From Pohlia nutans (lineage: Eukaryota > Streptophyta > Bryopsida > Bryales > Mniaceae), in NCBI GenBank assembly GCA_022496805.1, contig CM040096.1, positions 16,482,408 through 16,546,407 on the forward strand: 64,000 nucleotides of DNA, given 5' to 3'. This document shows, piece by piece, positions 1 to 12,109 of the stretch. Position 1 is the first letter of the stretch. The number at the start of each line of letters is the position of its first letter. The notes below the pieces were generated by a model, which was given only the letters and a program-made list of their open reading frames with translations, was not told the DNA's origin and did no database searches. A program made the translations under genes and the position numbers.

Positions 1-433
1 GGATTATTCAATTTGGCCAAAATGTCTTCCTTTTCTTTGTACCCTATCCATTACACGGTCTCTGAAAAAATGCTAATGAATTGAACATCTTGTCGAATTG
101 AGTCATGCATCATGTTAACTACCTCATCTTGAGGATGGTTAAAAATGGCGCATCATTTCAACTCTTTTTTTTTGGTTTGGGAGCCCATCAAAGTAAGGCT
201 ACCTGGATTTTTCAGGACTTGAAATTTCAGAATTTCAACTTCATTTTCTATTATTTCAGCATCTATACAATCAAATGCTTTGAAATTTTGGTAAATGGTT
301 TGTAAGGCCTAAAAGTACAAGATCCTATGGTTGGAATGTGAAAAAGGGGTTTGAAAATCATTTAGAGATCATCAACAAAAATGACCATAAATGAGGCAGT
401 TTTGAGTGGGGGACCCCCCTCGGGCATTTTGGG
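1..433. other. Left edge, no gene seen
   Basis: AT-rich sequence with only short open frames of low complexity. I see no recognisable protein, RNA gene or element boundary here. The right edge abuts a dispersed repeat. Confidence 0.5.
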
Positions 434-828
434 TTAAGTAAAAATGAATTTTATAATATTTTTCAAAGTTTTTCTCTTGTTATAGTCATATTAATTACAA
501 AATTCTTAAAATAGTATGATATATAGCGATAAACAACAAGTTGTAGATGACACGTTCTTGAGCTTACGTAAAAATAAATTCAATTGAAAAACTTTTTCTG
601 CATTGTATATTGGAATTGAAGGGTTCTGAGCTTTTAAGTTTTGTAAAAAATGCAATTTTAACTATTTTGATGAATAATAAATTGGGCTAGAAAGTAGAAG
701 ATAGCTTTCACCCTTTTCTTAGTTGGGACTATTTTCATTTGAAATAAAGAACTAGGTGAAAATCAATGTTTGACTAAAGAACGACCAAGTGTGGCCATAT
801 TGGGCTCTTTAGACGCTTAGGGGATTAA
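434..828 (-). repeat. TTAA-type dispersed element, partial copy
   Basis: Read on the minus strand from 828, this matches about 410 bp of the element at 10923-11476 across most of its length, with scattered substitutions. The outer end reads TTAATCCCCTAAGCGTC, the same terminus as other TTAA-flanked elements in this window. The other end diverges from the second copy at about 434, so it is truncated or recombined there. No coding capacity. Confidence 0.65.
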
Positions 829-1096
829 AGATAGTTGTTGTATATTTCAATCACGACAACAAATATTTGTAATAGATTTAAAATACTTCATGCTTATTGT
901 CATTATGTAAAGGGGCATTCAATTTATTAATGTAATTCATGTTAATATAGGACTTCAACTCTTAAATTTTTTATACTGATAAAAAATGTATTCTCATCAT
1001 GTAGTCATTTCTATAGCTAGAACAATTCCAGGTTTGTTCATATCTCTTATTCGAGCAAGACGACTTTGCCAAATGTAAGGAACATCATTGTGGTTT

Positions 1097-1525
1097 TTAT
1101 TTTTTTTCATCCAAAGAAGGAGCTACATTTGTAACCATTACAGCCGTGTTGCTATATTCTCGTAGAACCACACATAAATTGTCTTTTATGGTCCATATGT
1201 GAACCCATGAGCCATTAGGTGTTCTTCCAGGGCCTTCTACAAATACTTTGTTGCCAATAACCCATACTTCTTTTGGATTGAAAACATATGTTTTACATCT
1301 TGTGATACCTATTAGTAAAAATTTCATATGTTGATGGCCAAGTGGTCCATGATACCACCAATCAAGTTCAGATGACAAGCAAGATTTTAAATTTACAATA
1401 TCTTCTTTTGAAATAGCTTGATACAATTTTTTTATCAAAATACTATTGTCAGATTCTTCTATTGTTCTTGGAGACTTTATCCTATTTTGAAGATCAAAGT
1501 TTGGCTTATTCTTGCTTTGTAGCAT
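1097..1525 (-). CDS. WUN1/WI12-family wound-induced protein (NTF2/SnoaL-like fold)
   Basis: A complete intronless frame of 142 residues. After a polar N-terminus of about 30 residues it shows the plant wound-induced WUN1 pattern: a helix with LYQAISKED, then WWYHGPLGHQHMKFLL, then VEGPG, and near the C-terminus SWVHIWTIKDN followed by LREYSNTAVMVT. These are the hallmark blocks of the small NTF2-like/SnoaL-like family induced by wounding and senescence in plants. Molecular function in the family is poorly defined, and no catalytic residue can be assigned. Codon use is strongly AT-rich, unlike BOLA2 or the sugar transporter further along. The family call is strong; whether the gene is expressed is not visible. 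Confidence 0.8.
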   Translation of the reverse strand: MLQSKNKPNFDLQNRIKSPRTIEESDNSILIKKLYQAISKEDIVNLKSCLSSELDWWYHGPLGHQHMKFLLIGITRCKTYVFNPKEVWVIGNKVFVEGPGRTPNGSWVHIWTIKDNLCVVLREYSNTAVMVTNVAPSLDEKK

Positions 1526-4500
1526 ACTTTTTTTCCCAATATTCCTTAAATTAAAAGGAATAAGACCTTTACAAAGAAAAAATTGCAGATTGATTTTACA
1601 TCAAATTTGAATACACTAGAAAAAAAATTATGAAAAAAAAGTGTTTTGATGTAATGAACCTATAGCAAATTATGATTGAAGTGGAAAATCACACTTAGGA
1701 TTATCTTGTCAATTCATTTTATAATTCTAAAGAAAAAAATTGGACTTATTTTGTAATTAATTTGATGAGATTAAATTGTGACATGGCGTTTGATTTGATA
1801 TTAAAATATTATTTTTTGTTGAATAACTATGTAAAGTGTACTTTTAACCATCAATGATAGTACCGTATATTGAAAGATTTTTTATCTATTTTCATTATAA
1901 TTACATATATGATTTCAAAATAGAACACTCAAAAATCTTCAATTACAGTCATGTTGATTATTGTATATAAGCATTATTCCGCAAAAAATTATAAAAAAAT
2001 CAATGTAATGTAAGTATTGCTCTTGAAAAAATCACAATGATGAATTGAATTGATTTAAATTTACAAAGTATACTAAAGAAAATAACATTGTGTCATATAT
2101 TAATATTGGTTTATGTAGGTATGCTTAGAATTTACATATTGTTTGGAAATTACACTTATAATACTGACACTATTTGATATTTTACAATTATTTTATTTTC
2201 AAAATAATTATCATAAATTTATTTTTTTCAAAATGCAAAAAACTCTCTTTAAACCTAATTTTGATTTCTATTCGCTTAAAAAGAAAGTGAATTATTCAAA
2301 GTATGTTTTTTTAAATGATAACTTCAAAAGTGATTTTTTTATTCCAAAGTTTACAAAGAAAAAAATATGTTTGAAAAATAAGATTTAAAAAATAGTATGC
2401 TTTCTATTCATTCATTTACTTTTTATAAATGAAATTATAGAAATTTCATGAGATTATAGAAATTATCTTTGCTCGTCTATAGCTTTTATCTAAAACAAAT
2501 GTCTTTTCATGGCTTTATTTTATTCTTCTACTTTTTAAATTTTTTAAATTTTAAATTATAAAATTATACAAATTTTAATTGTGAATTAATTATACATTCA
2601 TTTGAAAATTTGAAATTTTAAAAACATATTATATTGAAAGGCATGCTAAAGAAAACCATTTAAACTAGAATTTTTTTGCACCAATATCATCAAGTATACT
2701 AAGAGAACATTTTATGAAATATTGATATAATAGAATCAAAATATGTATGTATTTTTGAAAAGAATTGTAGAAATTGTCTTTACTGTATCTTATCCTAAAT
2801 ATTTGAAAACAAATTCTATTAAAATTTTGAAAATAAATATCTAAAAATAAAATAAAATTCTGGTGTGAAATGAATATTGAATTATATACAATGACTCACA
2901 AGGCTCAAATTAACAAAGTTGAATGATTATAACAGTGAAAAATTTATTATAATTTGTTTGAATGAATATTTGTAAAGAAAAGAATCATTTAATGTTTTAT
3001 TTGACATATTTTATTTTTAAAACATCTCAACTTCAATACTCAAATGTCTTATCAGTGTTGATCAAGGCTTGCTTAATTTTTATTTCTATTTTCAAAAATA
3101 AAAATTGGCAAGAACTAAAATTTCAATATTTTGAAAAAACATATATATTTGAATGTTTTATATTTAATTTTTTTGAATATATTGAAAAATAATTCAAAGT
3201 TTTCTATTCAAAAATTATAATATTTAGTAATATGATTTGAGTTTTGTTTGCATAAATTTTGGTTTTAGCCAATGAACAATCTATTCTTATTTAGATCCTA
3301 GAAATTTATTTTAGTTTTTGTTTATTTTTATGTATGATAAAAAGTAGTAATTTCTTTTTTTAATTGTAAAAAGAATAAATGGAGGATTTCACAAATTTAT
3401 GATATCATATAAATTTTAAAAGTTGTAGTTTTGTCAAAATTGTATTGTAATGAAAGAAATTGGTAATTGAATTCAAACATATTGCATTTGAAATATATTT
3501 TTAAATTCTAAACATCATAATACATTTTAACACATTTGGTTTTAGTGATGGTACCGTATTATGTATTTTCATTAAAAGAAATTCAATTTGTGAATTTAAA
3601 AAAAAACAATGAACGATATCTTTGCATCAATGAATTTTCATGTGAAGAAATTATTTTTCAAAAACATCGTCTTAGTATTTTTGTACAGTTGTATATTTTA
3701 TATAGTTTGAATAAAATTTCTAGCAACTCCGTTGTATTTTGAGATTTATCTTTTTTTATCACATCAAGATGAAGAACATATGAACATCCATTTAAGCAAA
3801 CCATTTTGAAATATTTTATTCAAATCTATATAATGTATCAAGTTTTAAAATACAACATGTCACTCCTACTAGTAAAGTAATAGCAATATAAATGAAATAA
3901 ATCAATTTAAATAAAATAAAATTAATGCTGGTATTATTTCCTATCCTTATAATCTTAATCTAGTAAGGATGCTTTATTTTATAATTAAATAAATATAAGA
4001 ATTTATAATCTACTATATAATCATGGTTTTTCAAAATTTTCAATTAAATGATATTATTTATTATTTATTAATTGTTTTTATTTATTATTAATAATATTTA
4101 TTATTTATTATTTATTATTTATTTTCAATCAAACCCTTTTAATGTTCAAAAAAAAATTAGTTGAGAGAAGATTTGTTATGAATCAAATAAAGTTATCACT
4201 TGTATGGTTACAAATCTAATTTGGTGTCATCATGTGCTAAAAACTAATTTTGGAGAAATTTTTGTTTAAAATTTATTTTAACACTTAATTTATATTAATA
4301 TAGAACAAACTTTGCTTCATAAGTTTTCAAAGTAGAGTCTTTTTGATATGTTAAAATTTCAAATGAATCAACAAAAATATATGTAATTTTTTAAAATATT
4401 GTTGAAAATATGAAATGCTAATATGAATTTATACCACTATTTACTAGTAGTGTTCTTTTATGATATTCAATTTATCAACATCAAAAATTGCATCTATATA

Positions 4501-5444
4501 TATTTTGATGAATTTTAAAAAGTATCTCTTTTAAAAAATCCATTAGACTTCATATTTTAATAAAATTTTGCAATTAAATGATTGTTGATGTGTTCAATAG
4601 ATTCAATAGATGCTTAGGAATTAACATTTTTACTTACAAAATTAAAAGCTAATATGTTAATTTTTTGATATATTTTCAAAATTAGGTTCAATACAAAAGT
4701 TATAATATATCCTACATTATGTCGTACAATTGGGTATTAGTATAAAGATATCAAATTAATGGCAATGATACACCAAATAACTTAGGCTTAAAGTAAAAAT
4801 TAGTTTAATTGTGAAATTCTTAAATATTTAATATACAATATTGTTTTATGTCAAATGGTCGCAAGGTTTGTATTAAAACATTGGACTACATATAAAAAGT
4901 CTTGGACATAAATGAATGACTCGTTAAAGAAAATATATTTACATCTTGCTTTAAAATTCCTTATGTACTTTAAATAATATTGACAAGTGATATTACCATG
5001 TGTTAACGAGGCATTCAATCACTTTGATTCACTAAGGCATAATTTGTTGTTTTTTACAAACGTCAATATACAAAACATGTATTCTACAACAATTGTAAAG
5101 CAATAAATGTTGAGAATTTATGATCTCAATGGTCATTTGATGCTTACATTTCTTATAATGAATTGAATAATAGAATTTGTTGCAATTGAATAGGCTTTTA
5201 GAAAATATAATGTATTGATGAAGACCTTTTCTAGCATTCTTAAAATTGCATGAAAAACGTTAAAAAATGATTTTTTTAAGAGCATGAATTTTGTTCTTGA
5301 TAGAATTCATTGTGGAGAAAACCATTAACTCTAGCAGTTTATATAAAAACAAAATTGATAATAGATTGTCACAAAATACCCTTGTAACGTCTTATTTACA
5401 TATGAAAATGTGATGCCCAATTAATTTTTTTCTTTTTCAATACT
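1526..5444. other. AT-rich intergenic tract
   Basis: Nearly 4 kb of extremely AT-rich DNA. The open frames here (for example 2143-2388, 2962-3192, 3536-3742) are Phe/Lys/Ile/Asn-rich translations expected from AT-rich DNA and resemble no family. A stretch around 4058-4135 is runs of TTTATTA-like repeats. The region separates divergently placed WUN1-like and cyclophilin genes and probably holds both promoters, but no specific site can be defended. Confidence 0.5.
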
Positions 5445-6236
5445 ATGGCGCCTAAAAAGCCTTCATTGACACCAAAAAAGTCATCGACTCCAAGAAAACC
5501 GACATCAAGAAAGTCAACATCAAAATCACTTTTAGAAAGTAATTTAATTCCACGTTTACAAAGTTTAATTGTTGAACCTCTTCCGGAGAAGCCAAATCCT
5601 ATTGTATTTATTGACATAAAAATTGGTGGAGAGGACAAAGGAAGATTGCTTATAGAACTTTTCAAACACATTACACCAAAGACAGCTGAAAACTTTCGAT
5701 GCTTGTGTACAGGAGAAAAAGGTATTGGTAAACAAGAAAAAAAATTGTATTATAGAAAATCAATATTTTACCGGATAGTGCCTGGGGCATATGCTCAAGG
5801 TGGTGACATTATAAAAAATAATGGAATGGGTGGCGAATCTATCTACGATGGAAAACCATTTGAAGACGAGAATTTTATAAAGAGTAATGCTCAAGTAGGA
5901 TCTTTGGCAATGTGTAATACAGGTCCAAATTCAAATGAAAGTCAATTTTTTATCAATCTTGTTCCAAATCCAGATCTCGATGGTAAACATGTCGTATTTG
6001 GTCAAGTCAAAGAAGAAAGCATGCATATTTTGAAAACCATGGAAGCTGTAGGTTCTTGGACTGGTAGGACACATCAAACAATATCAGTTCGAAGGTGTGG
6101 TTGGGAAAATAAGCCTACAAAGAAAGAGCTCAAAACGATGGCCAACGAGGAAGCAATAGCTAAAGAACTTGCAAAAGAAGAATCCAAAAAAATAGAAGAA
6201 GAAGCTTTACAAATCACACAAGTTGAAGCTAACTAA
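5445..6236 (+). CDS. Divergent cyclophilin-type peptidyl-prolyl isomerase, intronless
   Basis: 263 residues in one exon. Residues 1-45 are a Lys/Ser/Thr/Pro-rich tail. Residues about 52-220 form a cyclophilin domain, recognisable from [17 protein letters not shown] (with the divergent-loop insertion typical of many eukaryotic cyclophilins), [26 protein letters not shown] and [11 protein letters not shown]. The C-terminal 40 residues are Lys/Glu-rich and probably helical. The catalytic Arg and the QGGD and SQFF blocks are kept. The positions of human CypA Phe60 and Met61 are Ala and Tyr here, and the usual Trp121 (cyclosporin contact) is not Trp. Isomerase activity may therefore be altered. 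AT-rich codons and absence of introns suggest a retrocopy or an unusual origin. The ATG at 5445 is the first in frame. Confidence 0.88.
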   Translation: MAPKKPSLTPKKSSTPRKPTSRKSTSKSLLESNLIPRLQSLIVEPLPEKPNPIVFIDIKIGGEDKGRLLIELFKHITPKTAENFRCLCTGEKGIGKQEKKLYYRKSIFYRIVPGAYAQGGDIIKNNGMGGESIYDGKPFEDENFIKSNAQVGSLAMCNTGPNSNESQFFINLVPNPDLDGKHVVFGQVKEESMHILKTMEAVGSWTGRTHQTISVRRCGWENKPTKKELKTMANEEAIAKELAKEESKKIEEEALQITQVEAN

Positions 6237-7040
6237 AGCCAATTGAAGAAAACGATATTATATATACTGTGAAAAAACCCTCAATCTATTTTTTTTCATA
6301 ATCGCCTTGCACAATATAGATTATTAAAAAAAATCAGCAACTCTTATTTTGTAAAAATCTAAAATTTCCCAGTCAATACAGTTGAAAATCAACTATATTT
6401 TTAAAACCATACTTCATTTGTATATTTTGTCATTTGGGGAATTATTCTATTAGATGATTTATAAGTTCTAAAGTGAAGTACTAGAGTATATACTATATAT
6501 GTTTAAAATTGCAAAATGCTTCAATGCTCTTCACCAATCGAATTATAAATTTGATTATAAAATTTTGAACCTCTTATTGGTAAATGAATAGGAAAAATTA
6601 ATTGTACAATATTACCATTTATTATTTTATTTTCATTTTCAATGATCTAATATAAAAAATAAGTTATAATTTTAATGTTCAAAATTTTAGAAACTATTTA
6701 CATAATAATATAATAATATTCTATATTATTTATGCAATTTTTTTAAAAATCTTCTTATAAACTCCACATATACAAAAAACCACTCACAAACAAAATCAAT
6801 AGTAAAACCATTTATTTTAAAATAATGAATCATATGTATGATGCACTTTGTAAATACAATCTCTTAGGAGTGGAGAAAGAAAATCTTCTTTTATTTTTAC
6901 AATAGTTTGTATTGAGTAATTTAAGAAATTGCTTTATATTAACAAATAATAAAAACATCTATACATTAGGGAAGGTTGTTTTGTTTGTTTTGTTTTGTTT
7001 AGTTACGTAGAGATCTCCCATACCGTGTGTTCACTGGTCG
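6237..7040. other. Intergenic, no gene seen
   Basis: AT-rich 3' flank of the cyclophilin gene. No element ends or coding region recognised. The TGTTTTGTTT-like runs around 6975-7000 are simple sequence. Confidence 0.5.
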
Positions 7041-7335
7041 CATTCTTGGTACCATCGGAAAGTTCTCAACGAGGAGGGATGCACGGACTTTGTTTTGTTG
7101 TGTTTGAACATATGGTGAAAAAGTTATAGATTTTTTAACGAGTATTGTCATTATAAATTGAAGTGAATTATGAAAAATGACATATGGGAGTTTTTTATGA
7201 CATTCTTGGCATCGCTGGAAAGCTCTCGACGAGTAGGGCTGCACTGAAGTTGTTTCGTGGCTTTTGGACCTATGGTGTAAAAGTTATGAATTTTCAATTG
7301 AATTTCATCACCATAAATTGAATTAAATTATGGAT
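7041..7335. repeat. Tandem dimer, 160-bp period
   Basis: Two diverged direct copies starting at 7041 and 7201, each beginning CATTCTTGG, followed by a GGAAAG-TCTC-ACGAG block and ending with an ATAAATTGAA-type segment. Spacing is 160 bp. The reverse frame 6999-7244 lies across it and is not considered real. Confidence 0.7.
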
Positions 7336-7370
7336 GAATTATTCTAAAAAACAAAAACAAAAGCAAAAGC

Positions 7371-7443
7371 ATGGGGAACACGGAAACACATGGGTACACG
7401 GGGATATAGGGAATATGGGGAGCACGGGGAATACGGGGACATG
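7371..7443. repeat. Short GGGGAACACGG minisatellite
   Basis: About seven degenerate 9-13 bp units of the form CACGGGGAATA/ACATGGGGAA in tandem, preceded by an AAACAAAAGC tract. Locally G-rich in an otherwise AT-rich region. Confidence 0.65.
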
Positions 7444-8474
7444 TTGAACATTTGGGTCAATGGCACAGGGCCACATTAATCTGGTATAGAAGGAGCCTAG
7501 TATACAAATGAATATTGTGACAAAAAAGAAGTTGAAAAAATAAATCATCATATGGTTTTGATATATAAGCTAAATTTTATGGTTTTATAGAATATATAAA
7601 ATGTTTTAAAAGCAAGACGAGGTCAATACAAGAATGGTTTATGTTAATACATGTAGGTTCATTGTGATGTATATTGTAATGATATATAATGCCATTAATT
7701 CCATGAAAGTTATCATCAAATGTCATTCCTATATAATCAATTGACAGTTTAAATTCAAACAATGATTGTTATTAATATAAGATATGATAATTTTGGTTTC
7801 ATTCCAGATTTTGGGTATTTTTGAATACATGTCTAATTTTTTGAAATAAAACTATGTATTTGATATAATTCACTATGATTTTATTTTTCTATTTATTTAT
7901 TTTCAAACTTCAATTCCAAATTCACTTTATTTTTTCTCAACATTGTAAGACACATAAGAATCATTCTTTGATTGAATTTTTTTGAAGGCATAATCAAAGC
8001 TTTTCAATGTTGTTACAAAAGCTTTTGTATTAATCCTTCGAGTTTCCAAAAGCTGTATTGTGGCCTTAGGAATTTTTTTGCACTATTGTGAATCAATTTT
8101 TTTGTTATTTGGCGCATGTGTTATTTAGGAATATGATTTTCTTATCACAAATATATAGTAAAAATTGCATGCAATTCCAACTTTGGATGCATTTTCTACA
8201 AATCGTTTCATTGTAGGGCCAAATTTTACAACTTTTTGTAATTTTCCTACGGTGCACGTAAGATTACATGTCAATTTTTAAAAGAGGAAATTTTTGGAAG
8301 GAAATAGTATAAAGTACAAGCGCACCTATATCATTGCAACTATGGCACTAAACATAAACTAAACATACCCATAGTTTTAAACTATTGATATAATAGTTCA
8401 CTACCCATGCAACTAAACCCTAACACAAGTATACAATTTGTAAAATCCACATACTGTTGTATGATAATTGATTT

Positions 8475-8725
8475 AAAGATATAATATAATAAATAGGAAA
8501 AATACCAAAAATATTTAAAAATAGTAAACATGGATTTTGTTGGAAATTTGGAATCTTTTTAACATATTTAATATTATTTGGAATATTCTCAGAATATTTT
8601 TGAATATTCTTGCTGGTGTTTTTTCATTTACTTGCGAACCACGTCAAAAGCATATTTCACCCTTTTACCCAATTCACAAGATCCATTTTATTAGCCAATC
8701 AAGCTCGCAAGGAAAATTCTAGGAA
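8475..8725 (+). repeat. Dispersed repeat, inverted copy at 41805-42040
   Basis: Shares with the reverse complement of 41805-42040 an ordered set of blocks: AATAGGAAAAATACCAAA, a run of GGAAT-type words, and TTAGCCAA-CAAGCTCGCAAG followed by a GGAA-C-TCG end. Divergence is considerable, so this is an old repeat of unknown class. Confidence 0.5.
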
Positions 8726-9599
8726 CTCGCCATTACTAGGACCGTGATTGTAAACCAACTCGAACTACGGCCATAAATCTACAATATCCGCGTTGCTCAC
8801 TGAATTTTTTTGGAATCTTTTTTGAACATGATACCTCTATGTAACAGGAATTGAGGAAAATATTCCCATTACCATATTTTCAACGAAACATATCAATTAA
8901 GGCACTAAAGTACTTATTGTGTAGTGTCATGGAACACAATATGTCACATTTTGGTCCAAATAATATTTTATAATATTTTGAAATTTTTTATATACATATA
9001 ATCCTAGAATACCTTTTCACTGTTGTTAACATTTTTTCCAAAAAACCAATTTCAACGACCAATAAAAAATGTTTACTGCCAAAATTTTGTTGTTATAAAA
9101 TGTGTCATTACACATTTTGGTACGCCCCACCGTGAAAACACTATATTGCCATAATAGATTTATGTCAAAATTATTATATATAAAGAAAATAGGTGCTGCA
9201 TATTATCAACAACAATACAAAACCAATGTTCGAAGATCGCACAACTACTAACCATCAAAGTTAGAGCAAGAAGAGCTATATATAATGGATGCATACCTAA
9301 ACCACATTTTTCTATGAATCACTTAGAACTAAACAAAATCTATATAAAAAAACCTTAAGAGAAATATACCAAAATGCAGTAAAATACTTAATGTTTATAA
9401 TACTCACAAGGAAGCAATTAGAAAACAAACAACCATTACAAGAAGTCAATTTAAAATCAATGAAATGTATCAATCCACATGTAGTTCAAAATAGAGACAA
9501 AGCCCAACGGCATAATTGGTGGCTACATAGAATTGAAACACAAATCTTTAAATTACAAACTCATATATCTTCACAATCACACTCCAACCTAAAGGAATG

Positions 9600-9690
9600 T
9601 TCAAAAAGAGAGAGAAGAATTCTAGTCCTCTTTGCACATACCAACGTGAATAAAGTGTCTGTTCGACCCATCCTTGGTCCGATGCCCAAA
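9600..9690 (+). repeat. Dispersed ~90-bp repeat, degenerate copy
   Basis: Contains TAGTCCTCTTTGC followed by GTGAATAAAGTGTCTGTTCG, the core also present at 11583-11690 and 43173-43275. The 5' part is degenerate here. Confidence 0.45.
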
Positions 9691-10355
9691 GAATGTTCAC
9701 TAAAAGAAATACAAAAAGCACATACCAAAATTTTATTTTATTTTATCGATATTGGTTACATTTTATTAATGACTAACTATTAGCAATTAGTTATTGATTA
9801 TTGCAGCCAAATTAATTTTTGCAAATTTTTGCCAGAATGTAACATGATTGTGGGAGTGGCTACTTTTACACTAGAAAAGATGGGGAAAAATGGATGAAAT
9901 TGCCAATTTTTTTTTTAAATACTAAAATTGCCACTATTTGGATGAAATGCCTTATAATAGACAAATTTATGGATGATCTTATATAGATGGATGATTCTAT
10001 CCAATATGTTTTTACATGGCTACATTCCAAGGTTTGTGTCGCTCTACCAATGGAGAAACAGAAAAAATTGGCTGGAGTATTGGTCAATGTCATAGAGTCT
10101 ATTTCCTATAGGGGGTACCAAAAGTAGGCGTGACTGCACAGAAATCACTGTATATTGTGGATGGATAATTGTTGTGGGTACAATCATCCATTTGGACAAA
10201 TTTTCATATGTTTGAACAATGCTTCATCCATTTGAACAATTTTTCATCAAATTTGGATGAATTTTACCACAATATTTTGAAAAATAATTATTAGTGTGAC
10301 TATTCAAAAATATCATGGGCTACAATATATGGTGATTTCAGTGTATTGAGACTTA

Positions 10356-10893
10356 GGGCCACTTTGTACTAGGGTCTGGGTCCAAGAAAACTCCAAAATC
10401 AAGCAATCTTATTAGCCGAGAGCTGAAAACTGGACCCAAGGGCTTTACACTAGGGTCTATGACCAAGAAACTCATCCAAGTCCCAAAATAATGTGGTGTC
10501 TAAGTGACATGGTTTTGGAGGGAAATTTCTGGATCCAAGGCTCTAAAAGAGTGCATCGGTTTTGGGAAACTAATTCCCAAACTTGGATCCAATTAAAATC
10601 CGACCAACTATTGAACTTGAAAGGGCTTTACACTAGGGTCCAGGTTCAATTAAAAATTGGACCAATTTTTGGATTTAAAGGGACTTTACACTTGAATCCG
10701 GGTCTAATTAAAATTGGGTCCAATTCAAAAAACCTCCAAATTGGACCCATTGGCTTTACACCAGGATCCGGGTCCAATTCACATATCATTATTTTATTCA
10801 ACTTTTCAAGTCCAAAGGTGAATTTCTCAAGTCGAATAAATGGGTTTATTCGACCCATCAGAATTGAACCGGGACACTAGTGTAAAGTGGCCC
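10356..10893. mobile_element. PIF/Harbinger-type (Tourist-like) MITE
   Basis: 538 bp flanked by TTA on both sides (10353-10355 and 10894-10896). Left end GGGCCACTTTGTACTAG, right end the reverse complement of GGGCCACTTTACACTAG. A 3-bp TTA/TAA duplication with G-rich terminal inverted repeats is the PIF/Harbinger signature. Inside are at least four copies of a CTTTACACTAGGGTC-like subterminal motif in direct orientation. No transposase; the frames 10491-10880 (+) and 10646-10858 (-) are readings of these repeats. Confidence 0.78.
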
Positions 10894-10922
10894 TTATAAG
10901 CAAATCACAATCCTCCAAGAGT

Positions 10923-11476
10923 TTAACCCCTAAGCGTGCAAGGAGCCCCGTAGGGCCATGTTTGGTCGATTTTCAGTCAAACGCTAATTTTCACCTAGTT
11001 CCTAATTTCGAATGAAAATGGTTCCAACTAAGGAAGTGTGGGAGCTATATTCTACTTTCTAGTCAAATTTTCTATTCTTCAAAATGATTAAAATTGCGGT
11101 TTTTAACAACACTTCAAAGCTTAAAACCCTAAAATTCCAATACACACTGCAGAAAAGTTTTTCAATCGATTTTCTTTTTATGTAAGCTCGAGAAGCATGC
11201 CACCTACACCTTGTTGTTCATCACTATTATTCACATTTTTCCTTAAAATTTCATACTATTTTAGGAATTTTTGTAATTACTATGACTATTACAAGAGAAA
11301 AACTTTGAAAAATCTTATAAAATTCATTTTAATTTAAATAATTATGAAAAATGAGTGTAAATCGGTTTAAATATAAGTTTTATGAGAAAAATATTAAAAT
11401 AATATAATGTATATTAAAATGTGAGAAACTGATGAGGTTTGACTGGATAAATGTGGTGTGGATACTTAAGGGTTAA
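10923..11476 (+). mobile_element. TTAA-flanked non-autonomous element (piggyBac-like ends)
   Basis: Begins TTAACCCCTAAGCGTG and ends CTTAAGGGTTAA, giving TTAA at both edges and short CCC/GGG inverted ends. This is the arrangement of piggyBac-superfamily non-autonomous elements, although no transposase is present to confirm it. The inner sequence matches the inverted copy at 434-828 over about 410 bp. Confidence 0.65.
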
Positions 11477-11479
11477 TAA

Positions 11480-12103
11480 GGGCCGCTTTGCACCTAGAGG
11501 CCAGGCCAATTCCCCTTGAGGCCGATTGCATGAAATTTCAACCCCTTTTGAGCTTGGAGCCAGCCTCAACTACCCATTATAATAGATAGATAGATAGAAA
11601 CTCCGGACCCAAAAAGGGGGCCGGCGTGAATAAAGTGTCTGTTCGTAATGACAATGACCTAGTACCCACCGGGTAAATCCATTATAATAAGATTATAACG
11701 GGGGCCAATTCTCCCATATGTAAAGGCCTTGGGACCAATAAGCGAGCCCGATTCAATAAATGTAGCAAATTTTAGCCCCTCTCTCTCTTTTCAAAAGAAT
11801 CGTTTAGATTTCCACATAATCCAACAGATTTAGAAAATCATCTTTTATATATATATTAAAATTGAAATTTGACATTGGCCCCGAGGCCAAGAGTTGGCCC
11901 TTCATTTTGGATGCACCCAATTCAACGAGCTCGGGCCATGTCGGACCATGCATTTTTTAAGTAAAAAAATTATATCACCAAATCGGCCTGGGCTCTAGGT
12001 GTAAAGGGGTTGGGGCCGATTTCAGCCTTTTGACCAATCACAAGTGAAGATTTCAAGCCTCTTACACAACAAATTGGCCCGGCCTCTAGGTGTAAAGCGG
12101 CCC
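11480..12103. mobile_element. PIF/Harbinger-type MITE with ~30-bp inverted ends
   Basis: 624 bp between two TAA copies (11477-11479 and 12104-12106). The terminal inverted repeats agree over about 30 bp (GGGCCGCTTTGCACCTAG on the left; one A/G change in the right copy). The left TSD directly adjoins the end of the preceding TTAA element. It contains a copy of the short dispersed repeat at 11583-11690. No coding capacity. Confidence 0.82.
11583..11690 (+). repeat. Dispersed ~90-bp repeat with CCGG-rich hairpin
   Basis: Runs from a GATAGATAGATAGAAACTCC start through GAATAAAGTGTCTGTTCG and TAATGACAATGACC to an ACCGGG end. A second good copy lies at 43173-43275 and a weak one at 9600-9690. Complementary CCGG blocks could pair around a short loop. 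Class unknown. Confidence 0.6.
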
Positions 12104-12109
12104 TAAGTT

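Larger units (their letters stand above)
7444..10352. other. Intergenic, dispersed repeat pieces only
   Basis: No convincing gene. It contains a segment near 8475-8725 that recurs inverted near 41805-42040, and a short dispersed repeat at about 9600-9690. The 130-residue frame 9391-9783 overlaps that repeat, is of unremarkable composition and has no recognisable motif, so it is not annotated as a gene. Confidence 0.5.

Noticed and set aside
1..8000. Endogenous giant-virus insertion suggested by the AT-rich intronless genes
   Set aside because: Only two genes, one of them clearly a plant wound-induced family, and no viral hallmark gene.
9391..9783. 130-codon plus frame
   Set aside because: Contains part of a dispersed repeat, lacks any motif and has the composition of random AT-rich sequence.
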